Origin: JBEICQ01 sp046297395
Lineage (GTDB): Bacteria > Bacteroidota > Bacteroidia > UBA4408
Length of the DNA stretch: 64,000 bases
NCBI GenBank assembly: GCA_046297395.1
Contig: JBKCNM010000089.1
Coordinates: forward strand, 29,925 to 93,924
Direction: 5' to 3'
A program made the position numbers and the translations under genes. This document shows positions 35,786 through 44,128 of this stretch, one piece after another (within the stretch, counting starts at the first letter, position 1; each line of letters opens with the position of its first letter). The notes beneath the pieces were generated by a model that was given only the letters and a program-made list of their open reading frames with translations, was not told where the DNA came from and made no database searches.

Positions 35786-37124
35786 CCTTGCTTTTTGATT
35801 CAGGTTTTTCAACATAGAAATCCGGAGGAAATGAATTGATCTTCCTCCACAATTCCCACCAAACCGGAACATCCTTGAGCAATACCAATCCATTGCATCC
35901 GGTGCCAACCCTGATTTGTTTAGGCCAGGAACCTTCTTCGGAATCTTCTCCCACAAGGATGCGGAATTTACCATGTTCGCTTACTGCATTGTCAATAGCC
36001 ACAACCTTTCCACCAAATGTTCCAAAAGAAAGCTGAGGCCAACCGCTAAAAATAATTGTGGGCCATCCATCAAATTCCATTCGGGCTTTTTCACCCAACT
36101 GGATAAGCGGCATGTCATATGGTTCCACATACATCTCAGTAGCCAGCCTTGCATCTGCAGGCATGATACTCACAATGGATTCACCTTCTTTAACCGTTTC
36201 GCCTAAGCCTTTTGTGAGGGCTTTGGTGATGTAACAATCCTGAGGGGCAAGAATAAAGTAAAAACTACTACGCAACTCATAATTTGAGTATTGGTTTTTA
36301 AGTTTAGAGATGGTGGCATCAGCCTCAAACCTGTCTGATGATGCACTGAATTTTTCTGAGGTGGTCTTTGCCATCTTCTCGGCAAATTCATTGTTCACAT
36401 ACCCCAACTCAATAATGGCATTGGTAAGTTCATTCTTACTCACAAGCAATTTATTTTCCTGAGCGATTTTTTTTGCAAGGGTTTCCTGTAATTTCAATTT
36501 CCTTGTTTCCAATTCAGTGAGAGATCGCAAACCTTTACTAAAAAGGGTTTCCTGACGGGCAAACTGTTTTTCGGCTACTTCATATTGAACATTTGCAGCT
36601 ACCAGCTCAATGCTATCGGATGTAACTTTTAATTTGGCCTGACGAATTTTGTTTCTGCACTGATTTACCTTGTTGATCTGGTTTAGCCTGAGCATGTCTA
36701 TCTGCTTCTCAAGCGCTTCCACCTTCTTTTCATAACTCGTGCGTGAACCTGCTTTGGCCTCAATCTGCTCCTTGGTTCTCTTAAGCAAGTCAGGGTCGAT
36801 ATATTCGGGTTTTATCTCTGACAGAAAAACAATTGTGTCTCCTTTTTTCACCAACTGCCCTTCTCTTACATACCATTTTTCCACGCGACCGGCAATGGTT
36901 GAATGAATTGTTTGGGGACGCTGATCGGGTTTGAGCGTAGTTACTTCTCCCCTTCCCTGAATGTTCTGCGTCCAGGGCAGAAACATGACGATGAAGATAA
37001 ACAACAACAAGGCCAAAAGAATACGCACATAGGACTTCCTAACAGAATTATCGTCGAAAGCAGAGAATGCTGTGTATTCTTTTTCGATTTGATCGGGTAT
37101 GTTGCCTTCAGAGATATTAAGCAT
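35763..37124 (-). CDS. HlyD-family periplasmic adaptor protein
   Basis: 453 residues. A single inner-membrane helix lies at about residues 33-50 (LLALLLFIFIVMFLPW). The periplasmic part has a biotinyl-lipoyl-like half (VEKWYVREGQLVKKGD), a long coiled coil at about residues 110-280, the second lipoyl half with LGETVKEGESIVSIMP, and a barrel domain including VEPYDMPLIQLGEKARMEFDG, quoted here only in part as MPLIQLGEKARM. It links the ABC transporter to TolC across the periplasm. It starts 8 bp after the ABC stop, and the TolC start lies inside its 3' end. Confidence 0.93.
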   Translation of the reverse strand: MLNISEGNIPDQIEKEYTAFSAFDDNSVRKSYVRILLALLLFIFIVMFLPWTQNIQGRGEVTTLKPDQRPQTIHSTIAGRVEKWYVREGQLVKKGDTIVFLSEIKPEYIDPDLLKRTKEQIEAKAGSRTSYEKKVEALEKQIDMLRLNQINKVNQCRNKIRQAKLKVTSDSIELVAANVQYEVAEKQFARQETLFSKGLRSLTELETRKLKLQETLAKKIAQENKLLVSKNELTNAIIELGYVNNEFAEKMAKTTSEKFSASSDRFEADATISKLKNQYSNYELRSSFYFILAPQDCYITKALTKGLGETVKEGESIVSIMPADARLATEMYVEPYDMPLIQLGEKARMEFDGWPTIIFSGWPQLSFGTFGGKVVAIDNAVSEHGKFRILVGEDSEEGSWPKQIRVGTGCNGLVLLKDVPVWWELWRKINSFPPDFYVEKPESKSKDDKKSSK

Positions 37125-37132
37125 ACACCTGT

Positions 37133-38872
37133 TTAAGAGTAAATGGTTTTAAAGGCCGGGTCTGAGGATGCCTCCTGCCAGGTCATGGTTTTTCTTACTG
37201 CGCCATCTTCAATCCACACAATCTTATCACACTGTTTGAGCAAGAGTTCATCATTGGTTGATACAATCACCGACCATGGCTTATCGGGAGAGAACAACCA
37301 AGCGGCAATTTCACTCTTTTCTTCCCGCTCAAGAGTCGTGATAAAATCATCGAGCAACACCAGTCCGGGTTCTTTCAGTAAGCTTCTTACCAAAATAATT
37401 TTGCTGAGAATATTCCTTGGGAATTTTCTGCCTTCAGGATCCATGATGGTTTCAAAGCCTTCGGGAAGAGACTGTATAAATGGTGTAAGATGAAAACGAT
37501 CGCACAGTTCAATCACCTTGTCCATTCCGATGCCCTCCCTGTTCATGGTAAGATTTTGTAAAAGGGTCGCCCTGAAAACATCTTGCTGAGAGAGGTTGTC
37601 GCCAATAAGCATGCGAAGGGAAGGTGCATCTATATTCCGCAAAGGAATCCTGTTGATGCTGATGTCTCCCTCATAATTTCCGTAAAAACCACATATCAGG
37701 TCGATGAGCGTACTCTTTCCAGATCCGTTTAAACCGGTAATCGCTACTTTTTCTCCTGCTTTCACATCAAAACTGATGTCGCGGATGGCAAATCCCGTTC
37801 GTCCCGGAAACTGATAAGAAACATGATGAACCTGTACTTCCAGGCCTTTTGCAGAGGACTCTTTTTGCAATGTGATGCCGCCGGGTTCTTCAACAGGAAT
37901 ATCGGTTACATATCCAATTTTCTCAAGCGCTACAAGGGTATCATAAACAGTATCCATACTGTAAATAGCCTTTTCTACTGCACCGGCAAGTGAGAGCACA
38001 ATAAGTTCTGCAGCCACAAACTGTCCGATATTGATTTGTTTGTCGATAACCAATAAACTTCCGAGAATAAGCAAACAGGCTACGATAATTGCCTTGAATG
38101 CAATCTCGGAGCGGAAAAATGTTTTCATCACCTGATAAAATCGTTTGCGGGCATCAATGTATCGAGATACATGATGGTTCATTTCTTCCATGGCCAGTGC
38201 ATCTCTGCCACTGAGTTTAAAAGTTCCCATGGTTCTTGCCACCTCCTCAATCCATGCCGCTGTCTCGTACTTGTAATGCGAAGCCTCCATCCCGGCCTTG
38301 AGGCCACCCAAAAAACTGAAACGGAAGATCAGATAAAGAATCCCAACCAATACCACACCAAAGAGTAAAAACAAGGGATGATAAAAAGCCAGGACGAGCA
38401 AACTGAAAAAAATCTGAACAGAAGATGTTGTAAACTCAATCAAAAGCTTTTCAATCCCCTTCTGGATATTCATGACATCAAAAAAACGATTGATCAGTTC
38501 GGGGGGATAATACTTGTGAAGCAGATCCATTTTAAACCTCGGTATCCTGTAGATGAATTCAAAAGCTGCTCTTGCGAAGATTTTCTGCCTGAGTGTTTCG
38601 ATGATGTTTTGTTGAAGGATTTTGAGCACCCCGCTGAAAATAATTCCTGCAAGAATCAAAAAGATAAGGATGCCCCAGCTGGTAGATACCTGCTGAGAGG
38701 AAATGATGCCAATAATGGATTGAACACCCAAAGGCAGGATCAAAGAGATGATTCCGCCAAGAATGGCATATACATAGATGTAATAGATTTCTCGCTTGTC
38801 GGCAGACAGCATCCTGAACAAACGCCTGATTGATGAAGCTGCGTAATTGATATTACCGGAGACGGCGCCCAT
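37133..38872 (-). CDS. type I exporter ABC protein with degenerate ATPase motifs
   Basis: 579 residues: six membrane helices (residues to about 300) and a C-terminal ATPase. Walker A is intact (GLNGSGKST, 380-388). The signature LSGGQ is replaced by a KFPRNILSK stretch (about 483-491). Walker B reads LVLLDD (504-509), with Asp where the catalytic Glu normally stands. The H-loop histidine position reads VSTND (Asn540). There is no N-terminal C39 peptidase domain. ATP binding looks possible, while standard hydrolysis does not. It heads the HlyD-TolC-CutA-TetR operon, so it is the inner-membrane part of a tripartite exporter. Paralogues with similar changes may exist in Bacteroidota; I recall the pattern but cannot verify it. 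Confidence 0.9.
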   Translation of the reverse strand: MGAVSGNINYAASSIRRLFRMLSADKREIYYIYVYAILGGIISLILPLGVQSIIGIISSQQVSTSWGILIFLILAGIIFSGVLKILQQNIIETLRQKIFARAAFEFIYRIPRFKMDLLHKYYPPELINRFFDVMNIQKGIEKLLIEFTTSSVQIFFSLLVLAFYHPLFLLFGVVLVGILYLIFRFSFLGGLKAGMEASHYKYETAAWIEEVARTMGTFKLSGRDALAMEEMNHHVSRYIDARKRFYQVMKTFFRSEIAFKAIIVACLLILGSLLVIDKQINIGQFVAAELIVLSLAGAVEKAIYSMDTVYDTLVALEKIGYVTDIPVEEPGGITLQKESSAKGLEVQVHHVSYQFPGRTGFAIRDISFDVKAGEKVAITGLNGSGKSTLIDLICGFYGNYEGDISINRIPLRNIDAPSLRMLIGDNLSQQDVFRATLLQNLTMNREGIGMDKVIELCDRFHLTPFIQSLPEGFETIMDPEGRKFPRNILSKIILVRSLLKEPGLVLLDDFITTLEREEKSEIAAWLFSPDKPWSVIVSTNDELLLKQCDKIVWIEDGAVRKTMTWQEASSDPAFKTIYS

Positions 38873-39189
38873 AATTTGTTAGATCCGGAATGAAGTGTGA
38901 GCTTAAAACGATGCGATTGGTGTTGATTTCTGACCACCATGGTTTCTTGAAAACCTGCATCAGGATGAAATTATCCAGCGGCATTTTCTCAAAAGAAATT
39001 GCTTTTCCCGGCGAAAGGGCATTGCAACACTGGGGAATATTCATCACCGGCAAAAGTAAGGGTATTAGAACAACAATCTGATGGTCAGACCATGCGGATT
39101 TCCCTAATATTTGTCAACAATGAATTGCGCATAACCTATTTTTCAGCGCAAAAACAAAACTCCACTTGTGTTTCATACATTTGTGGGGT
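38873..39189. other. 317-bp divergent intergenic region upstream of the export operon
   Basis: Lies between the leftward ABC gene and the rightward pRiA4b ORF-3-like gene. On the minus strand, TACTTTTG at 39051-39058 fits the -7 consensus TAnnTTTG, which would give the export operon a leader of about 175 bases. A 66-codon minus-strand frame (38853-39053) lies in this leader and overlaps the ABC start by 20 bp; it has no recognisable family and I do not call it a gene. On the plus strand a -7-like box precedes the gene at 39190. I see no tRNA, terminator or clear operator palindrome. Confidence 0.5.
39176..39183 (+). promoter_or_regulatory. -7 box TACATTTG before the pRiA4b ORF-3-like gene
   Basis: Exact TAnnTTTG match whose last base lies 6 bases before the ATG at 39190, so transcription would start at or within a few bases of the start codon. 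The -33 TTG is not convincing at the usual spacing. Confidence 0.35.
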
Positions 39190-39879
39190 ATGCCAATCTA
39201 CCGATTCAGATTTACGCTCGAAGAAAACGAAGATGTAGTCAGGGACATCGACATCAAACCCGCACAATCCTTTGAGTCTCTTGGTCTCACTTTACAGCAA
39301 TCGCTCAAACTACCGGGTACTGCCGGGGGAGTATTTTACCGCAGTGACGATTATTTCAGAAAAGGGGAAGCCATTGAAATGCTTCACAAGGATGGAACAA
39401 AAAAGATGCGGGCTGCTTCCATTATGGATGAGGTAGAAGCGCCTCACCAAAAATTTTTATATCATCTTGACCCTGAACATTTAAACCATGTTTTTTGTGT
39501 GGAATTGTTCAAGATTATCAAAGAGGAAAACCCAAAAACCATTTATCCTTTTTTGGTAAAAAGCATTGGAAACCTACCCAAGCCTTTGCTCAAAAATATA
39601 GCCCCGCCCCCTGTAGATGAGGATGATTTGCGATCCTCTGACAGATTTTTTGAATTGCACCAGGAATCCACCATTGATGAGGAAGAAATTGTGGGTGACA
39701 TGAACATCTCAGCAACTCCCGATCTGGATGTAAAAGAAGATGACGAGGATGGACTGGGCATCGGTATTCCTGTTGCCTCAGATGATGATGATGGCACTGA
39801 AGAAGGTGATCATGCTGAGGCAGAAGGGGAATATGGTGAAGACGCTTTCGGGGAATCCGAGAGAGAAGAAGATTATTGA
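39190..39879 (+). CDS. plasmid pRiA4b ORF-3-like (IS1096 passenger-type) protein with acidic tail
   Basis: 229 residues from the ATG at 39190 (MPIYRFRFTLE). Residues 1 to about 140 resemble the pRiA4b ORF-3-like domain found as a passenger in some insertion elements and on plasmids, with FRFTLEENEDVVRDIDI, then QSFESLGLTLQQ, and FLYHLDPEHLNHVFCVEL, parts of the expected alpha-beta fold. The C-terminal 70 residues are strongly acidic low-complexity sequence (runs of Asp and Glu). No transposase or inverted repeats flank it. It is probably a domesticated chromosomal gene, with miaA 11 bp downstream suggesting co-transcription. Function is unknown. Confidence 0.72.
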   Translation: MPIYRFRFTLEENEDVVRDIDIKPAQSFESLGLTLQQSLKLPGTAGGVFYRSDDYFRKGEAIEMLHKDGTKKMRAASIMDEVEAPHQKFLYHLDPEHLNHVFCVELFKIIKEENPKTIYPFLVKSIGNLPKPLLKNIAPPPVDEDDLRSSDRFFELHQESTIDEEEIVGDMNISATPDLDVKEDDEDGLGIGIPVASDDDDGTEEGDHAEAEGEYGEDAFGESEREEDY

Positions 39880-39890
39880 TCATTTCATCC

Positions 39891-40805
39891 ATGCAAACAA
39901 CAGGGAAAGTTGTGGTGATTGCCGGGGCAACGGCAAGCGGAAAAACCCTACTTACCCATGCTCTTGCCCTTCTGTACAAGGCACCCGTAATCTCAGCAGA
40001 TTCGAGACAAGTTTTCAAAGAGTTGCACATTGGCACGGCACAGCCTGAGGCAAAACTAAGGGACGAGTTGCCTTATTTTTTTGTTGATTCATTGCCTCCC
40101 ACAGCCCGATTTACCGCAATGGATTTTGCCGCCGAAGCGCTCATCTTGCTGAATACACTCACAAAAAAGCACCCGGTGGTCTTTATCACAGGAGGGTCCG
40201 GCCTTTATCTGGATGCCTTGCTCTATCCAAAGCATCAATTGCCCGACAAGGATGAGGCTTACCGTGCCCGAATGAATGAGCAATTGGCTGAAGGCGGCCT
40301 GGGTTTGCTGAGCAAGATGCTGCAGGAGCAAGATCCGGAAACAGCCCAAAAAACCGACCTGCAAAATCCCAGAAGAGTGATGCGAGCCCTTGAAATCCTT
40401 CATCTGATGGGAAACAAAAAACCTGAAATGCTGCCCCCTTTCCCTTATCCTTTCATCTATCTGGGGCTTGACCCGGGCAGGGAAACCTTGTATGAAAATA
40501 TCCATGTAAGGGTTGAGCAAATGCTTGCAAGAGGGTTGGTGGAAGAGGTCAGGAACCTGCTTGCCTACAGGGATTGCCAGGCCCTGCAAACTGTGGGTTA
40601 CAAAGAGATACTGGATTACTTAGATGGCAGATTGAGCCTCCCCGAGGCCGTTGATAAAATCAAACAACACACCCGTAACTATGCCAAAAGGCAGATGACA
40701 TGGTTCAAGAAAAACCGCGAAATTCAATGGTTTCATCCGGAGCAATTTGATGATATCAAGACGGTAGTTTCTGCCTTTGCCGGCAAGGACGGGATGAGCA
40801 CCTGA
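39891..40805 (+). CDS. miaA: tRNA dimethylallyltransferase
   Basis: 304 residues from the ATG at 39891; a TTG at 39876 is less likely. MiaA transfers a dimethylallyl group to A37 of tRNAs that read UNN codons. Seen: P-loop GATASGKT, ISADSRQVFKELHIGTAQP (split as SADSRQVFKELHIGTA), the GGSGLYLDALL block, NPRRVMRALEI and the C-terminal YAKRQMTWFKK motif. All catalytic blocks are intact. It lies 11 bp after the pRiA4b-like gene and 54 bp before bamD, as part of the rightward group that runs to recN. Confidence 0.97.
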   Translation: MQTTGKVVVIAGATASGKTLLTHALALLYKAPVISADSRQVFKELHIGTAQPEAKLRDELPYFFVDSLPPTARFTAMDFAAEALILLNTLTKKHPVVFITGGSGLYLDALLYPKHQLPDKDEAYRARMNEQLAEGGLGLLSKMLQEQDPETAQKTDLQNPRRVMRALEILHLMGNKKPEMLPPFPYPFIYLGLDPGRETLYENIHVRVEQMLARGLVEEVRNLLAYRDCQALQTVGYKEILDYLDGRLSLPEAVDKIKQHTRNYAKRQMTWFKKNREIQWFHPEQFDDIKTVVSAFAGKDGMST

Positions 40806-40859
40806 ATTTGATCGTACGGACATGCGGGCAATCCGCCGGAAATGGTATTTTTGCCGACC

Positions 40860-41666
40860 ATGTTCAAGTCTACCCCCCTCATTGTTTTGCTGGCCGCTAT
40901 ACTCTGGCTTTCATGGGCGGGCTGTTCCAAATACCAGAAAATTTTAAAAAGTTCAGACTACAACCTGAAATTCAAAAAAGCAAAGGAATACCTTGATAAA
41001 AAAGACTATGTAAGGGCATTGCCGCTTTACGAAGAGCTCATGACGGTATTCAGAGGCACGAGCAAGATGGAGGAATGTTTGTTTTATTTTGCCTACTGCA
41101 ACTACGGCATAGAAGATTATGTGCTTGCCAGCTATCATTTTAAAAATTTCTACAAGTCCTTTCCGAAAAGCGACAAAGCGGAGGAGGCTATGTTTCTGAA
41201 TGCCTATTGTTTCTATCTTGATTCACCCAGATTCTCGCTGGACCAAACCAGCACCATTGATGCCATCAATGAGTTTCAGCTTTTTGTAACCATGTTTCCG
41301 GTCAGCACCCGCATTGGTGAGTGCAATGAAATCATTGACAAACTCCGGCTCAAGCTTCAGGTAAAAGCCTTTGAGACAGCAAAAATGTATTTTCATATGG
41401 AGGACTACAAGGCCTCAGTTGCCTCCTTTAAAAACCTCATCAAGGAGTTTCCCGAAAGTAAATTCAGAGAAGAAGCCCAGTTTTTGATGCTAAAATCTCA
41501 GTATTTACTGGCAAAAAATAGCATCGAGGCCAAGCAAGCAGAGCGATATGAAGAGGCAATCAAATTTTATTATACCTTTGTCGACGCTTTTACGGGCAGC
41601 AAATGGAGCAAAGATGCAGAAACCATCTTTGAAAACTGCCGCCGAAACCTGAAAGCGAAAACCTGA
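40860..41666 (+). CDS. bamD: outer membrane assembly lipoprotein BamD
   Basis: 268 residues from the ATG at 40860, which gives a compact lipoprotein signal with lipobox SWAGC (Cys22). Tetratricopeptide-like helical repeats follow (for example YVRALPLYEELM, YVLASYHFKNFYKSFPKSDKAEEAMF in part as ASYHFKNFYKSFPKSDKA, and KASVASFKNLIKEFPESKFREEAQ in part as KNLIKEFPESKFREEA). This is the Bacteroidota BamD, which holds BamA and guides outer-membrane protein folding. The earlier ATG at 40842 would place residues before a normal signal and is less likely. Next to rpoZ as in many Bacteroidota. Confidence 0.93.
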   Translation: MFKSTPLIVLLAAILWLSWAGCSKYQKILKSSDYNLKFKKAKEYLDKKDYVRALPLYEELMTVFRGTSKMEECLFYFAYCNYGIEDYVLASYHFKNFYKSFPKSDKAEEAMFLNAYCFYLDSPRFSLDQTSTIDAINEFQLFVTMFPVSTRIGECNEIIDKLRLKLQVKAFETAKMYFHMEDYKASVASFKNLIKEFPESKFREEAQFLMLKSQYLLAKNSIEAKQAERYEEAIKFYYTFVDAFTGSKWSKDAETIFENCRRNLKAKT

Positions 41667-41679
41667 TTACGCACGCAAC

Positions 41680-42018
41680 ATGAGTACTTCAAAAAAAAAC
41701 CAGCCTGAATCCACCACAATTACAAGGGATTTGAACCTGCTCGAAACAGCTACCGGCAATGTATATGAGAGCATCTCCATCATCTCCAAGAGGGCGAATC
41801 AAATCAGCAGTGAAATCAAGGAAGAATTGTCCGGTAAACTGGAAGAATTTACTTCTCACTCCGACAACCTCGAGGAAGTTTTTGAAAACCGCGAGCAGAT
41901 AGAAATTTCCAAGCATTACGAAAAAATGCCAAAGCCTTCTTTGTTGGCCATTAACGAGTTTCTGGAAGACAAAGTATATTTTCGTAATCCTGCCAGGGAA
42001 ACAGGCGAAACCAACTGA
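41680..42018 (+). CDS. rpoZ: RNA polymerase omega subunit, Bacteroidota type
   Basis: 112 residues. The omega-like core reads TGNVYESISIISKRANQIS, the region that clamps the beta-prime subunit, followed by a charged helix and FEDKVYFRNP-like LEDKVYFRNP near the C-terminus. Bacteroidota omega is longer and more divergent than in Proteobacteria and is often missed. The assignment rests on the SISIISKRANQI core and on its place between bamD and coaBC, a conserved order in this phylum. Confidence 0.86.
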   Translation: MSTSKKNQPESTTITRDLNLLETATGNVYESISIISKRANQISSEIKEELSGKLEEFTSHSDNLEEVFENREQIEISKHYEKMPKPSLLAINEFLEDKVYFRNPARETGETN

Positions 42019-42026
42019 TTCGTATC

Positions 42027-43235
42027 ATGTCGGAAAAACTCTCCGGCAAGCGAATTCTGCTGGGCGTAACAGGTGGTATTGCTGCCTACAAAATCCCCAA
42101 CCTTGTTAGACTTTTAAAAAAAGAAGGTGCCCTTGTCAGGGTCATCCTCAGTCCTTCTGCATCCTGGTTTGTTGCCCCAAAAGCATTGAGCGTCGTTTCA
42201 GAAAACCCGGTATGGGAGCACTTTTTTGATCCGCATACCCAAACCTGGAACAACCATGTTGAAGCTGCTCTCTGGGCGGATGTTATTCTTGTTGCTCCAT
42301 GCACTGCATCTACCCTGTCTAAACTTGTGCAGGGTTATTCAGACAATCTATTGGTCACCACACTGATGTGCTCCAGATGTCCTGTTCTTATTGCTCCTGC
42401 CATGGACCTGGATATGTTCAAACAGGAATCGGTGCAACAAAACCTGCAAATACTTGCCTCAAGAGGCATGCGCATCATTGAACCGGAAACAGGTGCGCTC
42501 GCCAGTGGTCTGCATGGCAAAGGCCGCATGCCCGAACCGGAAACGCTTTTTCATGAGGTGTATAAGACCTGTGTGTACCGTTCAGTTTTTGCCGGCAAAA
42601 AGGTACTTATTACGGCAGGACCCACCCACGAGTATATTGACACCGTAAGATACATTGGAAATGCCTCTTCAGGTAAAATGGGATATGCGCTTGCATCTGC
42701 CTTTCAGGGCATGGGTGCTGATGTTGAGTTGCTGAGTGGACCCGTAGCACTTGAAAATCCTGAGGGTATCAATACCACGAGGGTGACATCGGCACAAGAA
42801 ATGTTTGAAGCCTTTACAGGCATGATGCCCAAGGCGGATGTAATTGTTTGCGCAGCTGCAGTAAGCGATTACATGCCCCTGGAAAAACGCACTCACAAAA
42901 TAAAAAAAACAAGTGCATCATTGACCCTTGCGCTCACAAAAACTCCCGATCTGCTGAAGTATGCGGGAGAGCATCGCATCAAAGAACAATACCTTGCAGG
43001 ATTCGCCCTTGAATCGGAAAATGAAATGCAACATGCAACAGAGAAGCTAACTGCAAAAAAAGCTGATCTCATTGTCTTAAATTCGCTGAATGACAAGGGT
43101 GCAGGATTTGGAACAGATACCAACAAAGTTTCGCTCATTTCGCACAATAATACACTTCATACAGGGTTACTTTCAAAATCAGAAATCGCATGGGAGATAG
43201 GCCTTTACATAGCAAGAGAAAAGGGACTTTTATGA
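42027..43235 (+). CDS. coaBC: phosphopantothenoylcysteine decarboxylase / phosphopantothenate-cysteine ligase
   Basis: 402 residues, a full-length bifunctional enzyme for coenzyme A synthesis. The N-terminal CoaC flavoprotein domain has GVTGGIAAYKIPNLVRLLKK, written here in part as GVTGGIAAYK, then the active His region WNNHVEAALWADVILVAPCTAST (NHVEAALWAD in part) and PAMDLDMF. The C-terminal CoaB ligase domain starts near ILITAGPTHEYID with RYIGNASSGKMG. It lies 8 bp after rpoZ and overlaps the PorD-like gene by an ATGA junction, so translation is coupled. Confidence 0.96.
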   Translation: MSEKLSGKRILLGVTGGIAAYKIPNLVRLLKKEGALVRVILSPSASWFVAPKALSVVSENPVWEHFFDPHTQTWNNHVEAALWADVILVAPCTASTLSKLVQGYSDNLLVTTLMCSRCPVLIAPAMDLDMFKQESVQQNLQILASRGMRIIEPETGALASGLHGKGRMPEPETLFHEVYKTCVYRSVFAGKKVLITAGPTHEYIDTVRYIGNASSGKMGYALASAFQGMGADVELLSGPVALENPEGINTTRVTSAQEMFEAFTGMMPKADVIVCAAAVSDYMPLEKRTHKIKKTSASLTLALTKTPDLLKYAGEHRIKEQYLAGFALESENEMQHATEKLTAKKADLIVLNSLNDKGAGFGTDTNKVSLISHNNTLHTGLLSKSEIAWEIGLYIAREKGLL

Positions 43236-44125
43236 TGCAAAAATGGATCCTGCTGCTGCTCCTCTCAGGAACATGTTCCATGCAAGCCCAGGAACTTAAT
43301 TGCTCTGTTACCATTAATGCCCAGCAATCGCAAGGTACCGACAGAAGGGTATATGAAACGCTGAAAAATGCGATAACCGAATTCATGAACAACACCAAAT
43401 GGACGAATGATCTATTTAAATCGGAAGAGAGGATAGAATGTGCGCTCAGCATTACGATTACCAATCGTAAATCAATTGAAGAATTTGATGCCGGAGTGGT
43501 TGTCACAGCACGGCGCCCCGTTTACAAAACCAATTATACCTCCCTGCTTTTGAATTTTACAGATCCTGATTTTTCCTTCAGGTATGTTGAGTTTCAGCCG
43601 CTGGAGTTCAACGAAAATACTTTTACCAGCAACCTCACCTCCATGCTGGGATTTTACGCTTACATTATCCTTGGTATCGACTACGACAGTTTTTCTCAGG
43701 AAGGTGGTACTGTTTTTTTTCAGAAAGCACAAACCATCATGAACAATGCACAAAATACACCCGACAGAGGGTGGAAGGCATTCGACGGAACAAAAACGAG
43801 ATATTGGCTGGCCGAGGGATTTGTAAACGGTAATTTTAAAGCCCTTCGTCAGACCTATTATAAATATCACCGCAAGGGCCTTGATGTAATGGCTACCGAT
43901 CCGGAAGGAGGCAGGGCTGCCATCGCAGAAGCACTCGACAACCTAAAAATCGTGCACAACATTGTTCCCGGTTCATTTATGATGCAACAATTTTTTTGGG
44001 CAAAGGCTGATGAAGCAGTCAATTTGTTTACGCCATCACCTCCCGATCAAAAAAACAAAATCAACACCCTCCTCAATACGATTGATCCGGGGAATGGCGC
44101 CAAGTACCAAAAATTAACCCAGTAA
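43232..44125 (+). CDS. DUF4835 family protein (PorD-like, type IX secretion)
   Basis: 297 residues from the ATG at 43232. A signal peptide ends in MQAQ, followed by ELNCSVTINAQQ, the conserved start of the DUF4835 family. Further blocks are FMNNTKWTNDLF, PVYKTNYTSLLLNF, FRYVEFQPLEFN and ILGIDYDSFSQEGG. Some databases name this family PorD, linked to type IX secretion; the exact role is not well settled. It belongs to a conserved Bacteroidota order bamD-rpoZ-coaBC-DUF4835-recN. A T9SS cargo is also present in this window (30542), consistent with a working T9SS. Confidence 0.88.
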   Translation: MMQKWILLLLLSGTCSMQAQELNCSVTINAQQSQGTDRRVYETLKNAITEFMNNTKWTNDLFKSEERIECALSITITNRKSIEEFDAGVVVTARRPVYKTNYTSLLLNFTDPDFSFRYVEFQPLEFNENTFTSNLTSMLGFYAYIILGIDYDSFSQEGGTVFFQKAQTIMNNAQNTPDRGWKAFDGTKTRYWLAEGFVNGNFKALRQTYYKYHRKGLDVMATDPEGGRAAIAEALDNLKIVHNIVPGSFMMQQFFWAKADEAVNLFTPSPPDQKNKINTLLNTIDPGNGAKYQKLTQ

Positions 44126-44128
44126 TCC

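Noticed and set aside
38853..39053. 66-codon minus-strand frame upstream of the ABC gene as a real gene
   Set aside because: No homology recognised and the overlap with the ABC start is modest; kept only as a low-interest observation.
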